A stretch of 27,212 nt of DNA, taken from NCBI GenBank assembly GCA_027021095.1, contig JALUUZ010000522.1, positions 1 to 27,212 on the forward strand, given 5' to 3'. The notes under the pieces are model-generated. The model was not told the DNA's origin and ran no database searches. It saw only the letters and a program-made list of their open reading frames with translations. Of this stretch, positions 15,527 to 22,637 are shown piece after piece. Source of the stretch: Gammaproteobacteria bacterium. GTDB lineage: Bacteria > Pseudomonadota > Gammaproteobacteria > SZUA-21. The position numbers and the translations under genes are program-made. Numbering within the stretch: the first letter of the stretch is position 1; every line of letters starts with the position of its first letter.

Positions 15527-16085
15527 CGGTTGCTTCTTTGGCGATGTTGTCCAGAAGCTTTTCCACTTCCTGCAGGGCCTGGTCCGATTTTTTGTCTTTG
15601 ACACGCGGCAGCTTACGGTAGGAGACATAAACCTTCTTTGGCTCCTTGGCCAACACGTAGACGGAAATAATGTACGGACAGTAGATGATGTTATGCGGAT
15701 CGGCCTCCATGGTCTTTCTCGACACGACAGCACTGCAGAACTCGATATTCTCAGCCTTCTGGTAAATCTTTTTGGTTTTACCCAGGTCCTTGCCCGTCCG
15801 CTGTAACATGTTACTGATATGCGCGATATTGTTGACCACGAGCCCACGGTCCGTCAGCGCATCCTTGACCGCCTCCTTGACCGTATCGAAGCTTTCATTC
15901 ATCGTATAGGTTTTTCTCAATGCACTCCCTGCGACGGTCTTTTCAGGCGATTTTCTCCCGGCAGCCGGCAATGCAGAACGGGCAACCACCTTGTTTGCGA
16001 CATTGCTGCTTGACGCCGGCTGCTGCGCCTTGTCACATCCAGCAATGAACAGTGCTGCTGTCAATACCAGTCCCAGTTTCCACAT
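15522..16085 (-). CDS. DUF302-domain lipoprotein
   Basis: A 187-residue protein with the signal peptide MWKLGLVLTAALFIAGC, where IAGC is a lipobox and Cys17 the lipidated residue, followed by a low-complexity linker (18-60). The rest (about 62-185) fits DUF302: SFDTVKEAVKDALTDRGLVVNNIAHISNML, then a Cys in NIEFCSAVV and another in IIYCPYIISVYV, the usual conserved PC-type segment. DUF302 has no assigned biochemistry that I know of. It has AGGAGG upstream and starts 25 bases after the rho stop on the same strand with no visible terminator, so it may be co-transcribed with rho. Its stop codon lies in the end of the hairpin repeat. Confidence 0.75.
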   Translation of the reverse strand: MWKLGLVLTAALFIAGCDKAQQPASSSNVANKVVARSALPAAGRKSPEKTVAGSALRKTYTMNESFDTVKEAVKDALTDRGLVVNNIAHISNMLQRTGKDLGKTKKIYQKAENIEFCSAVVSRKTMEADPHNIIYCPYIISVYVLAKEPKKVYVSYRKLPRVKDKKSDQALQEVEKLLDNIAKEATE

Positions 16086-16110
16086 CGTCAGTCCTCCTGA
16101 ATCAAGTCCG

Positions 16111-17367
16111 CTATCTTTTCATCGAATCGAAAAATTCGGCGTTGTTTTTCGTTGCCTTCAACCGTTCGAGCAGGAATTCCATGCCTTCCATTTCATCCAT
16201 CGGGTGAATGATCTTGCGCAGTATCCACATCTTCTGCAGTTCATCCGGCGATGTCAGGTAATCCTCGCGCCGGGTACCGGAACGGTTGATATTGATCGCA
16301 GGGAAAACCCGCTTTTCCGCGATTCTGCGATCCAGGTGGATTTCCATGTTGCCCGTCCCCTTGAATTCTTCGTAAATCACATCATCCATACGTGAGCCGG
16401 TATCGATCAATGCCGTTGCAACGATGGTCAGGCTGCCTCCCTCTTCGATATTACGCGCCGCGCCAAAGAAACGCTTCGGCCTGTGCAGCGCATTGGCGTC
16501 CACACCACCGGTCAATACCTTGCCCGATGATGGAATCACCGTGTTATAGGCACGCGCCAGGCGGGTAATCGAATCCAACAGAATCACCACGTCCCGCTTA
16601 TGTTCCACCAGCCGCTTGGCCTTTTCGATCACCATCTCGGCGACCTGTACATGCCTGTTCGCGGGTTCGTCGAACGTACTGGAGATCACCTCCCCATGCA
16701 CGGAACGCTCCATCTCGGTCACTTCTTCCGGCCGCTCGTCGATCAGCAGCACGATCAAATAACATTCCGGATGATTGACCGCGATCGACTGTGCCATATT
16801 CTGCAGGATCATGGTCTTGCCGGCTTTGGGTGGTGACACGATCAATCCACGCTGCCCCTTACCGATCGGTGCCGCAAGATCGATGATCCGTGCGGTGATA
16901 TCCTCGGTACTGCCATTGCCGATTTCCATCTTCAACCTGTCCCGGGCAAACAACGGGGTCAGGTTTTCAAACAACACCTTGGTCTTCGAATTTTCCGGCG
17001 CCTCACCATTGACCTCACGCACCTTCAACAACGCAAAATACCGCTCACCATCCTTTGGCGGGCGGATCTTTCCTGCCACGGTATCACCGGTACGTAAACT
17101 GAAACGTCTTATCTGGCTTGGTGACACATAGATGTCATCCGGGCCGGCCAGGTAAGAACAGTCTGCTGAACGTAAAAAACCGAATCCATCCTGCAGAATC
17201 TCGAGTACTCCATCGCCAAAGATATCCTCGCCGCTGCGCGCATGCGCCTTGAGAATACCAAAAATGACATCCTGTTTTCTGGAACGTGCGAGGCCATCCA
17301 GGTTCATGCTCTCCGCAATCGCGACTAATTCGGTTGCAGGTTTCGTTTTAAGTTCAGTTAGATTCAT
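16111..17367 (-). CDS. rho: Transcription termination factor Rho
   Basis: Hexameric RNA-dependent ATPase that ends transcription at Rho-dependent sites. Choosing the ATG at 17367 gives 418 residues (E. coli Rho has 419) and the family start MNLTELKTKPATELVAIAES; in-frame codons up to 17424 would add 19 unrelated residues. The N-terminal RNA-binding cold-shock-like domain contains DGFGFLRS and DDIYVSPSQIRRF. The ATPase has Walker A SPPKAGKTMILQNMAQS, LIDERPEEVTEM, and the catalytic LLDSITRLARAYN. The secondary RNA-binding Q/R loops follow. trxA lies upstream on the same strand, the conserved gammaproteobacterial order. Confidence 0.98.
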   Translation of the reverse strand: MNLTELKTKPATELVAIAESMNLDGLARSRKQDVIFGILKAHARSGEDIFGDGVLEILQDGFGFLRSADCSYLAGPDDIYVSPSQIRRFSLRTGDTVAGKIRPPKDGERYFALLKVREVNGEAPENSKTKVLFENLTPLFARDRLKMEIGNGSTEDITARIIDLAAPIGKGQRGLIVSPPKAGKTMILQNMAQSIAVNHPECYLIVLLIDERPEEVTEMERSVHGEVISSTFDEPANRHVQVAEMVIEKAKRLVEHKRDVVILLDSITRLARAYNTVIPSSGKVLTGGVDANALHRPKRFFGAARNIEEGGSLTIVATALIDTGSRMDDVIYEEFKGTGNMEIHLDRRIAEKRVFPAININRSGTRREDYLTSPDELQKMWILRKIIHPMDEMEGMEFLLERLKATKNNAEFFDSMKR

Positions 17368-17414
17368 AACAAGACACTTCCAGGTATGATTTGGATGAAA
17401 AATGTAACAGGCAT
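17364..17414 (-). CDS. Possible rho leader peptide (16 codons)
   Basis: A short ORF (MPVTFFIQIIPGSVLL, then TGA) sits directly ahead of rho and overlaps the rho start codon as ATGA. That overlap is the classic arrangement for translational coupling. Against it, no good ribosome binding site precedes its ATG and rho has its own GGAAG. E. coli rho also has a leader peptide gene, but with a different sequence and position. Chance is quite possible. Confidence 0.25.
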   Translation of the reverse strand: MPVTFFIQIIPGSVLL

Positions 17415-17518
17415 GGCGGCCCAAACCCGGCCACGGTTAAAATGTAAATTTTTGTCAGGTGTTATTCAGTTCAAGTCCGCGTCAAGGAAAAACTATCAGC
17501 ACAGCCGTTCGATGACGC

Positions 17519-17845
17519 TCAGATATTCTTCTCAATGATTGCAGCCAACTCCGACTTTGACGCAGCACCAGTCTTGACCACTTCAGCATTGCCATCTTTG
17601 AACAGGATCAATGTCGGGATTGCACGAATCAGGTACTTTGGCGGCGTCTGGGGATTGTCATCGATATTCATCTTGGCGATTTTCAGTTTACCGCTGTATT
17701 CATCTGCCAGTTCATCGAGAATCGGTGCAATCATCTTGCAAGGCTGGCACCATTCCGCCCAATAATCGACAAGCACGGGCTTTTTTGATTTCAATACTTC
17801 ATCTTCAAACGAATCGTCAGTTACACTAACAATCTCACTGCTCAC
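17519..17845 (-). CDS. trxA: Thioredoxin 1, with CQPC active site
   Basis: General cytoplasmic disulfide reductase. The 108 residues align with E. coli TrxA along the whole length: VLVDYWAEWC, MIAPILDELADEY, KYLIRAIPTLILFKDG with cis-Pro77. The active site reads WCQPCK (Cys33, Cys36) instead of the near-universal WCGPCK; the Gln codon is clear in the sequence. Residues between the two Cys set the redox potential, so the protein may be tuned differently. The start is GTG with GGGGA 8 bases before it. It lies upstream of rho, as in E. coli. Identity as the main thioredoxin is inferred from that position. Confidence 0.93.
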   Translation of the reverse strand: MSSEIVSVTDDSFEDEVLKSKKPVLVDYWAEWCQPCKMIAPILDELADEYSGKLKIAKMNIDDNPQTPPKYLIRAIPTLILFKDGNAEVVKTGAASKSELAAIIEKNI

Positions 17846-18240
17846 GCGTCAGTCCCCTACAGAATAAAATTTGGATTAAAAATCAAAGAAAAATGGAATC
17901 AGAGTCATGGTTCCCGGCTAGTGCTTGCCAATAAGATACCTGTGTTAATGGCCAAGTGTCAATGGCTGGCTCAACTTTTCCGCGATGCCTGGGTAATTTT
18001 ACAACAGCATAAAACAGCTCAAAATCCAACACCGATCGACTTTATCTGGTCATCATGATTCGGGAATAAGGCAAGGCAGTTGGCGGCTGTCAGCTATAAC
18101 TATAGTGCGAGATAGAAATAACTCAAGCTCTGAAACAAAAAATCTGACTGTAAAAATAAAGCTTATACCCGTATCGAACCGCAGGCTAAAACCCTGCCAA
18201 GTGTCTGATTTTGACCCTTGTTTTTCTGCCTTCCGCATGC

Positions 18241-18259
18241 TGTCGGACCATGTCCGACA
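18241..18259. promoter_or_regulatory. Perfect 19-base palindrome, likely operator
   Basis: TGTCGGAC-CAT-GTCCGACA: two perfect 8-base arms around a 3-base centre. It lies about 40 bases before the TATAAT at 18299, so a protein bound there could activate that promoter. The regulator is unknown. Confidence 0.5.
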
Positions 18260-18295
18260 AATCCGGCATACGCTGAACTACTGCCTTACACTTCT

Positions 18296-18304
18296 TGCTA
18301 TAAT
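18296..18304 (+). promoter_or_regulatory. Extended -10 promoter ahead of the YkgJ-like gene
   Basis: TGCTATAAT: a perfect TATAAT (18299-18304) preceded by the TGN extension, which can replace a good -35. No -35 near consensus is seen at 16-18 bases upstream. Transcription would start near 18311, about 110 bases before the gene. Confidence 0.5.
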
Positions 18305-18421
18305 AACACGAAACCATAGTTTTATAAATTATTTTTCTGTTTTCAACGTGTCTCCTGCAGGTTACCCACACTGCCGGAGTCCACGAATCCATAACCTTGG
18401 GTAATGACCGGGTCTGACTAA

Positions 18422-18820
18422 ATGCCTGAGAAAATCCGCTGTAAAACCACCAGACAAGCCGACAACAAGTGTGACCTGTGTACAAGCTCTCTATGCTGCA
18501 CCTACTTTACACAACAGATAGACACACCACGATCGAAATACGACTACGAGCACCTGCTATGGCAGATATCCCATGAACACGTCAAGATCTACAAGGACGA
18601 CGACGGCTGGTATCTGCTGGTCACCACCAAGTGCCGGCACCTGGTTGAACCGGGAGGACGTTGCGGCATCTACCCGGTACGGCCACAAATCTGCCGTGAC
18701 CATGACAACGACTATTGCGAATACGATCAGCCTGCAGAAGACGGCTGGGAACTCTATTTCGAGGATTACGACAGTCTGCGCGCCTACTGCAAAAAACGCT
18801 TCAAACGCTGGGAACGTTGA
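18422..18820 (+). CDS. YkgJ-family cysteine-cluster protein
   Basis: A 132-residue soluble protein with ten Cys (7, 17, 20, 25, 26, 71, 81, 91, 99, 123). The order CDLCTSSLCC at the N-terminus and CRHL...GRCGIYPVRPQICRDH in the middle is the pattern of the YkgJ/zinc-or-iron-chelating family (CxxCCC-like, then CxxL...CxIYxxRPxxCR). Metal or Fe-S binding is expected, but the function of the family is not established. The N-terminal CC is one Cys short of the common CCC. The ribosome site is weak. It faces yrfG convergently with 33 bases between the stops. Confidence 0.8.
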   Translation: MPEKIRCKTTRQADNKCDLCTSSLCCTYFTQQIDTPRSKYDYEHLLWQISHEHVKIYKDDDGWYLLVTTKCRHLVEPGGRCGIYPVRPQICRDHDNDYCEYDQPAEDGWELYFEDYDSLRAYCKKRFKRWER

Positions 18821-18853
18821 ACACGCACGGGAAGCGCCTCGCATCCAGGCATC

Positions 18854-19513
18854 TCACGCATCAGCCTGCAAGAGTTCCGAAAAACAATGAATCGAATCAA
18901 ACCCGGCAATCTCTCTTTTTTCCGCCTTTGAATCCGGCCAGGCGATTGCCAGCAGATACTTGATTCCATATTCCCTGGCAGACTCGAGCACCGCGGTACT
19001 GTCATCGACCAGCAGCGTCGACTCGTTGGTGAAATTCTCGATCTGCTTCAGCCTGTCCCAGAACAGCAGGTTTTCCTTTGGTACACCAATCGTGTGCGCA
19101 CAGACCAGACGATCGAAATGTCCCTGCAGTTGCGTGATCTCCATCTTCAACGCCAGGCTTTTCTGATGCGCATTGGTAACCAGTACCAGCCGGTGACCCT
19201 TCTGCTTAAGGAAATCAAGAAACGCCACTGTCTTCGGACGAATACGAATCAAATGCCTGATTTCCTGTTTCATCTCGGCGATATCCAGCCCGAGTTCACG
19301 GCTCCAGTAATCGACACAATACCAGTCCATCGTACCCTCCATGCGCCTGAACTTCGGAAACAGGATCTCCTTGGCCTCCGCCGGGTCCAGCCCATGCATA
19401 CCGGCGTAGCGCTCGGGAACGAATTCGCGCCAGAAATAGTTGTCAAAGTGCAGGTCCAGCAGGGTCCCGTCCATATCGAGAAATACAGAGTCAATTTTAT
19501 TCCAGTCGATCAT
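18854..19513 (-). CDS. yrfG: HAD-family GMP/IMP nucleotidase (YrfG-like)
   Basis: A 219-residue haloacid-dehalogenase-type phosphatase. The catalytic motif I is FLDMDGTLLD (Asp13, Asp15 from the chosen ATG at 19513), motif II is LVLVTNA, and motif IV LLVDDSTAVLESAREYGI holds the metal Asp pair. Cap features DNYFWREFVPERYA and RRMEGTMDWYCVDYWS are characteristic of YrfG, described in E. coli as hydrolysing purine nucleoside monophosphates. The start MIDWNKIDSVF has AAAGG 5 bases upstream; an in-frame extension to 19531 adds six residues without support. cysQ lies nearby, as in other gammaproteobacteria. Confidence 0.85.
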   Translation of the reverse strand: MIDWNKIDSVFLDMDGTLLDLHFDNYFWREFVPERYAGMHGLDPAEAKEILFPKFRRMEGTMDWYCVDYWSRELGLDIAEMKQEIRHLIRIRPKTVAFLDFLKQKGHRLVLVTNAHQKSLALKMEITQLQGHFDRLVCAHTIGVPKENLLFWDRLKQIENFTNESTLLVDDSTAVLESAREYGIKYLLAIAWPDSKAEKREIAGFDSIHCFSELLQADA

Positions 19514-19647
19514 TGGCCTTTCCACAAACATCCGTTCAATCCGCTGCGCGGGCTGCTCGCTGCCGCCCGAACCGCACCCGCTGGCAGCAAAGTCCGCATT
19601 TTAATGTTATTATTGTATCAGTCATTGTTATCCAGCAAGGTCTGCTT

Positions 19648-20328
19648 ATGTATTCTGTACCCATCCTGGCCCTGATCGCTGCTGTCACTCTCTTCTCACC
19701 GGTTTCCGTCGGCGCCGAGCTGTCTGAAAAAACGATCGAGGCCTGGCTCAATGATGAGATAGAAGATCTGCCGACAGCGTCCATCAACGAAGGGAAACTC
19801 AGGTTTCTGACAAACCCCCCGAAAAAAAAGGTTCACCATCATCATAACACGTTTATCATCCACGATAAGAGCCTGGAACATGGATGGATAAAAATACTGC
19901 AATGCCACGAGAATCTCGATCCCTTTCCCAGGGCGCAGGTGGTCTACAACAAGAACAAGATCAAAAACCTGAAAATCATACGCGCACTGAATATCAAGAA
20001 GGCCTGGATCGAAAATGCAACGGTACAGCTACGCAATGTCGGTAAAAACGCCTACCTGTGCATCCAGGCCGACTCCAGGGCCTTGACCAAGAACGCCGAT
20101 GGAAGTTTTACCTTGACCAACGGGCCCTTTATGCGGCGCTTCCTCGATGGCTTTTTCCCGATGCGGGTGTCGATGGACCTGAAGCTGCCACGTAAACTTA
20201 AATTCATCAGCATCAACCCCAGGCAACAACAAGGCTTCCGCGTCAACAAGACCCGCCAGGGGATTCATTTCGATGCCTGGTTCGAGGGAAAACTCTACAC
20301 CAGGATAAAGTTAAAGCTGATAGAATAG
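19648..20328 (+). CDS. Unknown periplasmic protein between yrfG and cysQ
   Basis: A 226-residue protein that I do not recognise. The N-terminus MYSVPILALIAAVTLFSPVSVGA is a clear signal peptide with cleavage probable before ELSEK. The mature part is rich in Lys/Arg and beta-type patterns (VRLK-like alternations such as KLYTRIKLKLIE at the end) and has a KKKVHHHHN run. It has two Cys (LQCHENL and YLCIQAD) that could form a disulfide. No membrane segment is seen after the signal. AAGG upstream supports the ATG at 19648; the longer frame from 19513 would cover the yrfG promoter. It ends 35 bases before cysQ and may share its transcript. Confidence 0.75.
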   Translation: MYSVPILALIAAVTLFSPVSVGAELSEKTIEAWLNDEIEDLPTASINEGKLRFLTNPPKKKVHHHHNTFIIHDKSLEHGWIKILQCHENLDPFPRAQVVYNKNKIKNLKIIRALNIKKAWIENATVQLRNVGKNAYLCIQADSRALTKNADGSFTLTNGPFMRRFLDGFFPMRVSMDLKLPRKLKFISINPRQQQGFRVNKTRQGIHFDAWFEGKLYTRIKLKLIE

Positions 20329-20350
20329 TCCCCTGTGCGTGTGCCATACC

Positions 20351-20366
20351 GGAGGACGAACCGCTG
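20351..20366 (+). promoter_or_regulatory. Strong ribosome binding site placing a CTG start on cysQ
   Basis: GGAGGA (20351-20356), 7 bases, then CTG (20364-20366). No ATG, GTG or TTG lies in frame between here and the conserved N-terminal helix, and the Shine-Dalgarno spacing is ideal for CTG. Position and homology both point to CTG as the start. Confidence 0.65.
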
Positions 20367-21170
20367 AACGAAGACCTGCTAAAAAACTGTGTACAGCTTG
20401 CCGCGGAAGCCGCCGAAAAAATTCGTACTGTCTACCAGCAGGACGATTTCGAAGTCCGGCTGAAGACCGACAGGAGTCCGGTCACCGAAGCAGACTATGC
20501 CGCACACCATCTCATCAGCGACGGGCTGCGGCAGCTGACTCCCGACTGCCCGGTCCTGTCAGAGGAAGCCGCCGATATCCCGTTTAGCCAAAGAAAAACC
20601 TGGTCACGCTACTGGCTGGTCGACCCGCTGGACGGTACACGCGACTTTATCGCGCGCACAGACAGCTTTTCGGTCAATATAGCGCTGATCGACGCACACC
20701 AGCCGGTACTGGGCGTCATCTATATTCCGGTAACCGGTGAGTGTTTCTATGCACTGAAAGGTGCCGGCGCCTACAAAACGACAGGCCAAAGACCCGGCAA
20801 AGACGCAATGCGCCTGCAGACCAGGAAAATGAACGGTCATACCCCGGTCGTGGCGGTCAGTGGCCTGCGCAACGACCAGGTACTGAGAAAATGGCTGCAC
20901 AACATCGGCCCCCACGAACTGCGCCATATCGGCAGCTCGATCAAGTCCTGCCGTGTTGCCGAAGGAACTGTCGATTTCTATCCCTGCCTGGGACCTACCT
21001 CTGAGTGGGATACTGCGGCGGGCCAATGTATCGTCGAAGAGGCGGGCGGGTGCCTGTGTACCTTCAACCGTGAACCATTGCGCTACAACACCAAGGACTC
21101 GCTGACAAACCCTTGGTTCATGGCCGTCGGAGATCCGCGGTACGACTGGCTGGCGTTTACCCCGGACTGA
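20364..21170 (+). CDS. cysQ: 3'(2'),5'-bisphosphate nucleotidase CysQ
   Basis: Removes 3'-phosphoadenosine 5'-phosphate, the by-product of sulfate assimilation, to AMP; belongs to the inositol-monophosphatase superfamily (Mg-dependent, Li-sensitive). With the CTG start the protein has 268 residues (E. coli CysQ has 246). LLKNCVQLAAEAAEKIRTVYQ aligns with the E. coli N-terminus. KTDRSPVTEADYAAH, LSEEAAD, the metal-binding WLVDPLDGTRDFIARTDSFS and, near the end, GSSIKSCRVAEG and SEWDTAAGQCIVEEAGG are all present. The first ATG in frame is far inside (20808), after the DPLDGT motif, so the usual start codons cannot be right. It converges with the ferredoxin gene, 6 bases apart. Confidence 0.93.
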   Translation: MNEDLLKNCVQLAAEAAEKIRTVYQQDDFEVRLKTDRSPVTEADYAAHHLISDGLRQLTPDCPVLSEEAADIPFSQRKTWSRYWLVDPLDGTRDFIARTDSFSVNIALIDAHQPVLGVIYIPVTGECFYALKGAGAYKTTGQRPGKDAMRLQTRKMNGHTPVVAVSGLRNDQVLRKWLHNIGPHELRHIGSSIKSCRVAEGTVDFYPCLGPTSEWDTAAGQCIVEEAGGCLCTFNREPLRYNTKDSLTNPWFMAVGDPRYDWLAFTPD

Positions 21171-21176
21171 CCGGGA

Positions 21177-21434
21177 TCAGGCGACTTCATCATCCTGCAG
21201 CCTGTTGTACTTCTCCAACAGCTGCTCTTTGCTCTCTTCGTGCTGCGGATCCTTGGGGATACAGTCCACCGGACATACTGACACACACTGTGGTTCGTCG
21301 TAGTGGCCGACACATTCGGTACACAAGTCAGGATCGATCTCATAGATCTCATCGCCCTGCGAGATCGCCGCGTTGGGACACTCCGGCTCACAGACGTCGC
21401 AGTTGATACATTCATCGGTAATCATCAATGCCAT
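21177..21434 (-). CDS. 2[4Fe-4S] ferredoxin, Allochromatium/YfhL type
   Basis: An 85-residue low-potential electron carrier. It starts with ALMITDECINCDVCEPECP (Cys9, 12, 15, 19: first cluster plus CP). The second cluster motif has the insertion typical of this group, CTECVGHYDEPQC, then VSVCPVDCIP (Cys38, 41, 50, 54, 58). The helical C-terminal extension (HEESKEQLLEKYNRL) is also characteristic. It is very close, from memory, to the Allochromatium vinosum ferredoxin. The ATG at 21434 removes six residues of a longer frame and matches the family. The coaD neighbour upstream on the same strand is conserved in Pseudomonas and purple sulfur bacteria. Confidence 0.95.
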   Translation of the reverse strand: MALMITDECINCDVCEPECPNAAISQGDEIYEIDPDLCTECVGHYDEPQCVSVCPVDCIPKDPQHEESKEQLLEKYNRLQDDEVA

Positions 21435-21470
21435 TGTCAAAACCCAAATCAAAATATCGCTGCAGTGATA

Positions 21471-21962
21471 TTAACCCAATTTCTCCCGCAGTGCAGCCTC
21501 CACGATGGGGTGTACGAAAGGACTGATATCGCCGCGGTGGCGCGCAATCTCACGCACCAGGCTCGACGAAATAAACGCATAGTTTTCAGAAGGCGTCAAA
21601 AACATCGTCTCGATCCCGGGAGCCAGATGACGATTCATCCCTGCCAGCTGAAATTCATACTCGAAATCCGACACTGCACGCAGCCCGCGTAAAATCACCC
21701 TGGCCCCCCGCTGCTGTGCAAAGTCGACCAGCAGACAGTCGAATTGTGTAACCTCGACATTGTCATAGCCGGCAAGCACCTTGTTCGCCAATGCGATACG
21801 CTGCCCGACGGTGAGCAGCGGCTGTTTTTCCGGGTTTTCACCGATCGCAAGGATGACATGATCGAACAGACTGCTGGCGCGCGCAATCAAGTCCGTATGC
21901 CCGTGCGTAATCGGATCAAAGGTGCCCGGGTAGACTGCTGTCACCGAATTGAAACGCCCCAT
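21471..21962 (-). CDS. coaD: Phosphopantetheine adenylyltransferase
   Basis: Adds AMP to 4'-phosphopantetheine, the penultimate step of coenzyme A synthesis. At 163 residues it has normal length. It shows the nucleotidyltransferase signature VYPGTFDPITHGHTDLI (TFDPxTxGH), ILRGLRAVSDFEYEFQLAGMN, and the C-terminal ISSSLVREIARHRGDIS with the ATP-binding ISS motif. The start ATG gives the sequence MGRFNSVTAVYPG. The ferredoxin gene is 36 bases downstream; rsmD lies 42 bases upstream, so rsmD-coaD-fdx are probably one transcript. Confidence 0.97.
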   Translation of the reverse strand: MGRFNSVTAVYPGTFDPITHGHTDLIARASSLFDHVILAIGENPEKQPLLTVGQRIALANKVLAGYDNVEVTQFDCLLVDFAQQRGARVILRGLRAVSDFEYEFQLAGMNRHLAPGIETMFLTPSENYAFISSSLVREIARHRGDISPFVHPIVEAALREKLG

Positions 21963-22004
21963 CCTCTTGCTCCCCTAACCATGACTTCGCTGCAATTTCC
22001 ACAT

Positions 22005-22637
22005 TCAGCCAGTGTCAGCCGTTCTGCAAGCCAGGCAGTAATGCACTGCACCGGCTTTTTTGTGCCTGATGATCTCCCAGGCGGCCGGCAACCGGGCAGC
22101 CGGTATCAGCGTATCTGACTCGAAATAAATCAAACCGTTCCCGGCAATCCACCGGTACTTCTCGAGCAGCCGGCAGGTCTCCGTCACCAGCCGGTCCTGG
22201 TACGGCGGGTCGACGAATACCAGGTCGAATTCCACTCCGGGCCGCCGCGCACGCAGAAACGCCAATACATCCTGCAATACCACTTCCACGTCATCCGCAC
22301 CCAGCACCTGGGCCTGGTGTTTCAGCTGCGTGACTACAGCACGGTTACTCTCTACCTGCAGCAGCCGCTGTGCCCCACGTGACAGCGCCTCGAAACCCAG
22401 TACACCGCTGCCGGCATACAGATCCAGGCACCGGGTACCGGAAACGAGGGGCGCCAGCCAGTTGAACAGCGTCTCCCTGACACGGTCAGGGGTCGGCCGC
22501 AGCCCCGGCTGCCGCTCGAAGCTGACGAGCCTGCGCCGCCAGCGTCCGCCGATAATCCTGACTTTGCCCGGCCCTTCTTTACCGGTATCGCGCAGCGGAC
22601 CGGACCTGCCCCGCCCGCCGGATCTATTTCCCGCCAA
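22005..22637 (-). CDS. rsmD: 16S rRNA (guanine-966-N2)-methyltransferase
   Basis: SAM-dependent methylation of G966 in 16S rRNA. The 210-residue product has RIIGGRWRRRLVSF and LRPTPDRVRETLFNWL (family N-terminal block), the SAM loop CLDLYAGSGVLGFEALSRGA, and the catalytic DLVFVDPPYQDRL (DPPY). The start is the TTG at 22637, the only canonical start in frame before RIIGG; it gives a 25-residue basic, Gly-rich leader and overlaps the end of the upstream M16 gene by 14 bases. No clear ribosome site is seen, and an internal CTG cannot be excluded. Gene order rsmD next to ftsY and coaD is conserved. Confidence 0.93.
   Translation of the reverse strand: MAGNRSGGRGRSGPLRDTGKEGPGKVRIIGGRWRRRLVSFERQPGLRPTPDRVRETLFNWLAPLVSGTRCLDLYAGSGVLGFEALSRGAQRLLQVESNRAVVTQLKHQAQVLGADDVEVVLQDVLAFLRARRPGVEFDLVFVDPPYQDRLVTETCRLLEKYRWIAGNGLIYFESDTLIPAARLPAAWEIIRHKKAGAVHYCLACRTADTG

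Larger units (their letters stand above)
17846..18421. other. Gene-free regulatory stretch between trxA and the YkgJ-like gene
   Basis: A 576-base AT-rich gap between divergent genes. The reading frames at 18105-18404 (+) and 18186-18485 (-) have no family motifs or ribosome sites and overlap each other, so I call neither. The stretch contains a palindrome at 18241-18259 and a perfect TATAAT at 18299 (separate entries). A weaker promoter-like pair TTGGCG (18080) - 15 bases - TATAGT (18101) is also present. A small RNA could start at either; none is recognised. No clear promoter for trxA was found at the left end. Confidence 0.5.

Noticed and set aside
15169..15621. Open frame of 150 codons across the hairpin repeats
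   Set aside because: It simply reads through the repeat copies (the same peptide appears twice) and into the antisense of the DUF302 gene; no ribosome site.
18063..18095. GGAATA followed by GGCTGTCAG, a possible further ECF-sigma site
   Set aside because: The -35 matches, but at 16 bases distance the sequence is GGCTGT and not CGTCTT, so it fails the -10 rule seen in the mirrored pair.
18105..18404. Possible 99-codon gene in the trxA/YkgJ gap
   Set aside because: No ribosome site, low-complexity AT-rich composition, and it covers the palindrome and TATAAT promoter.
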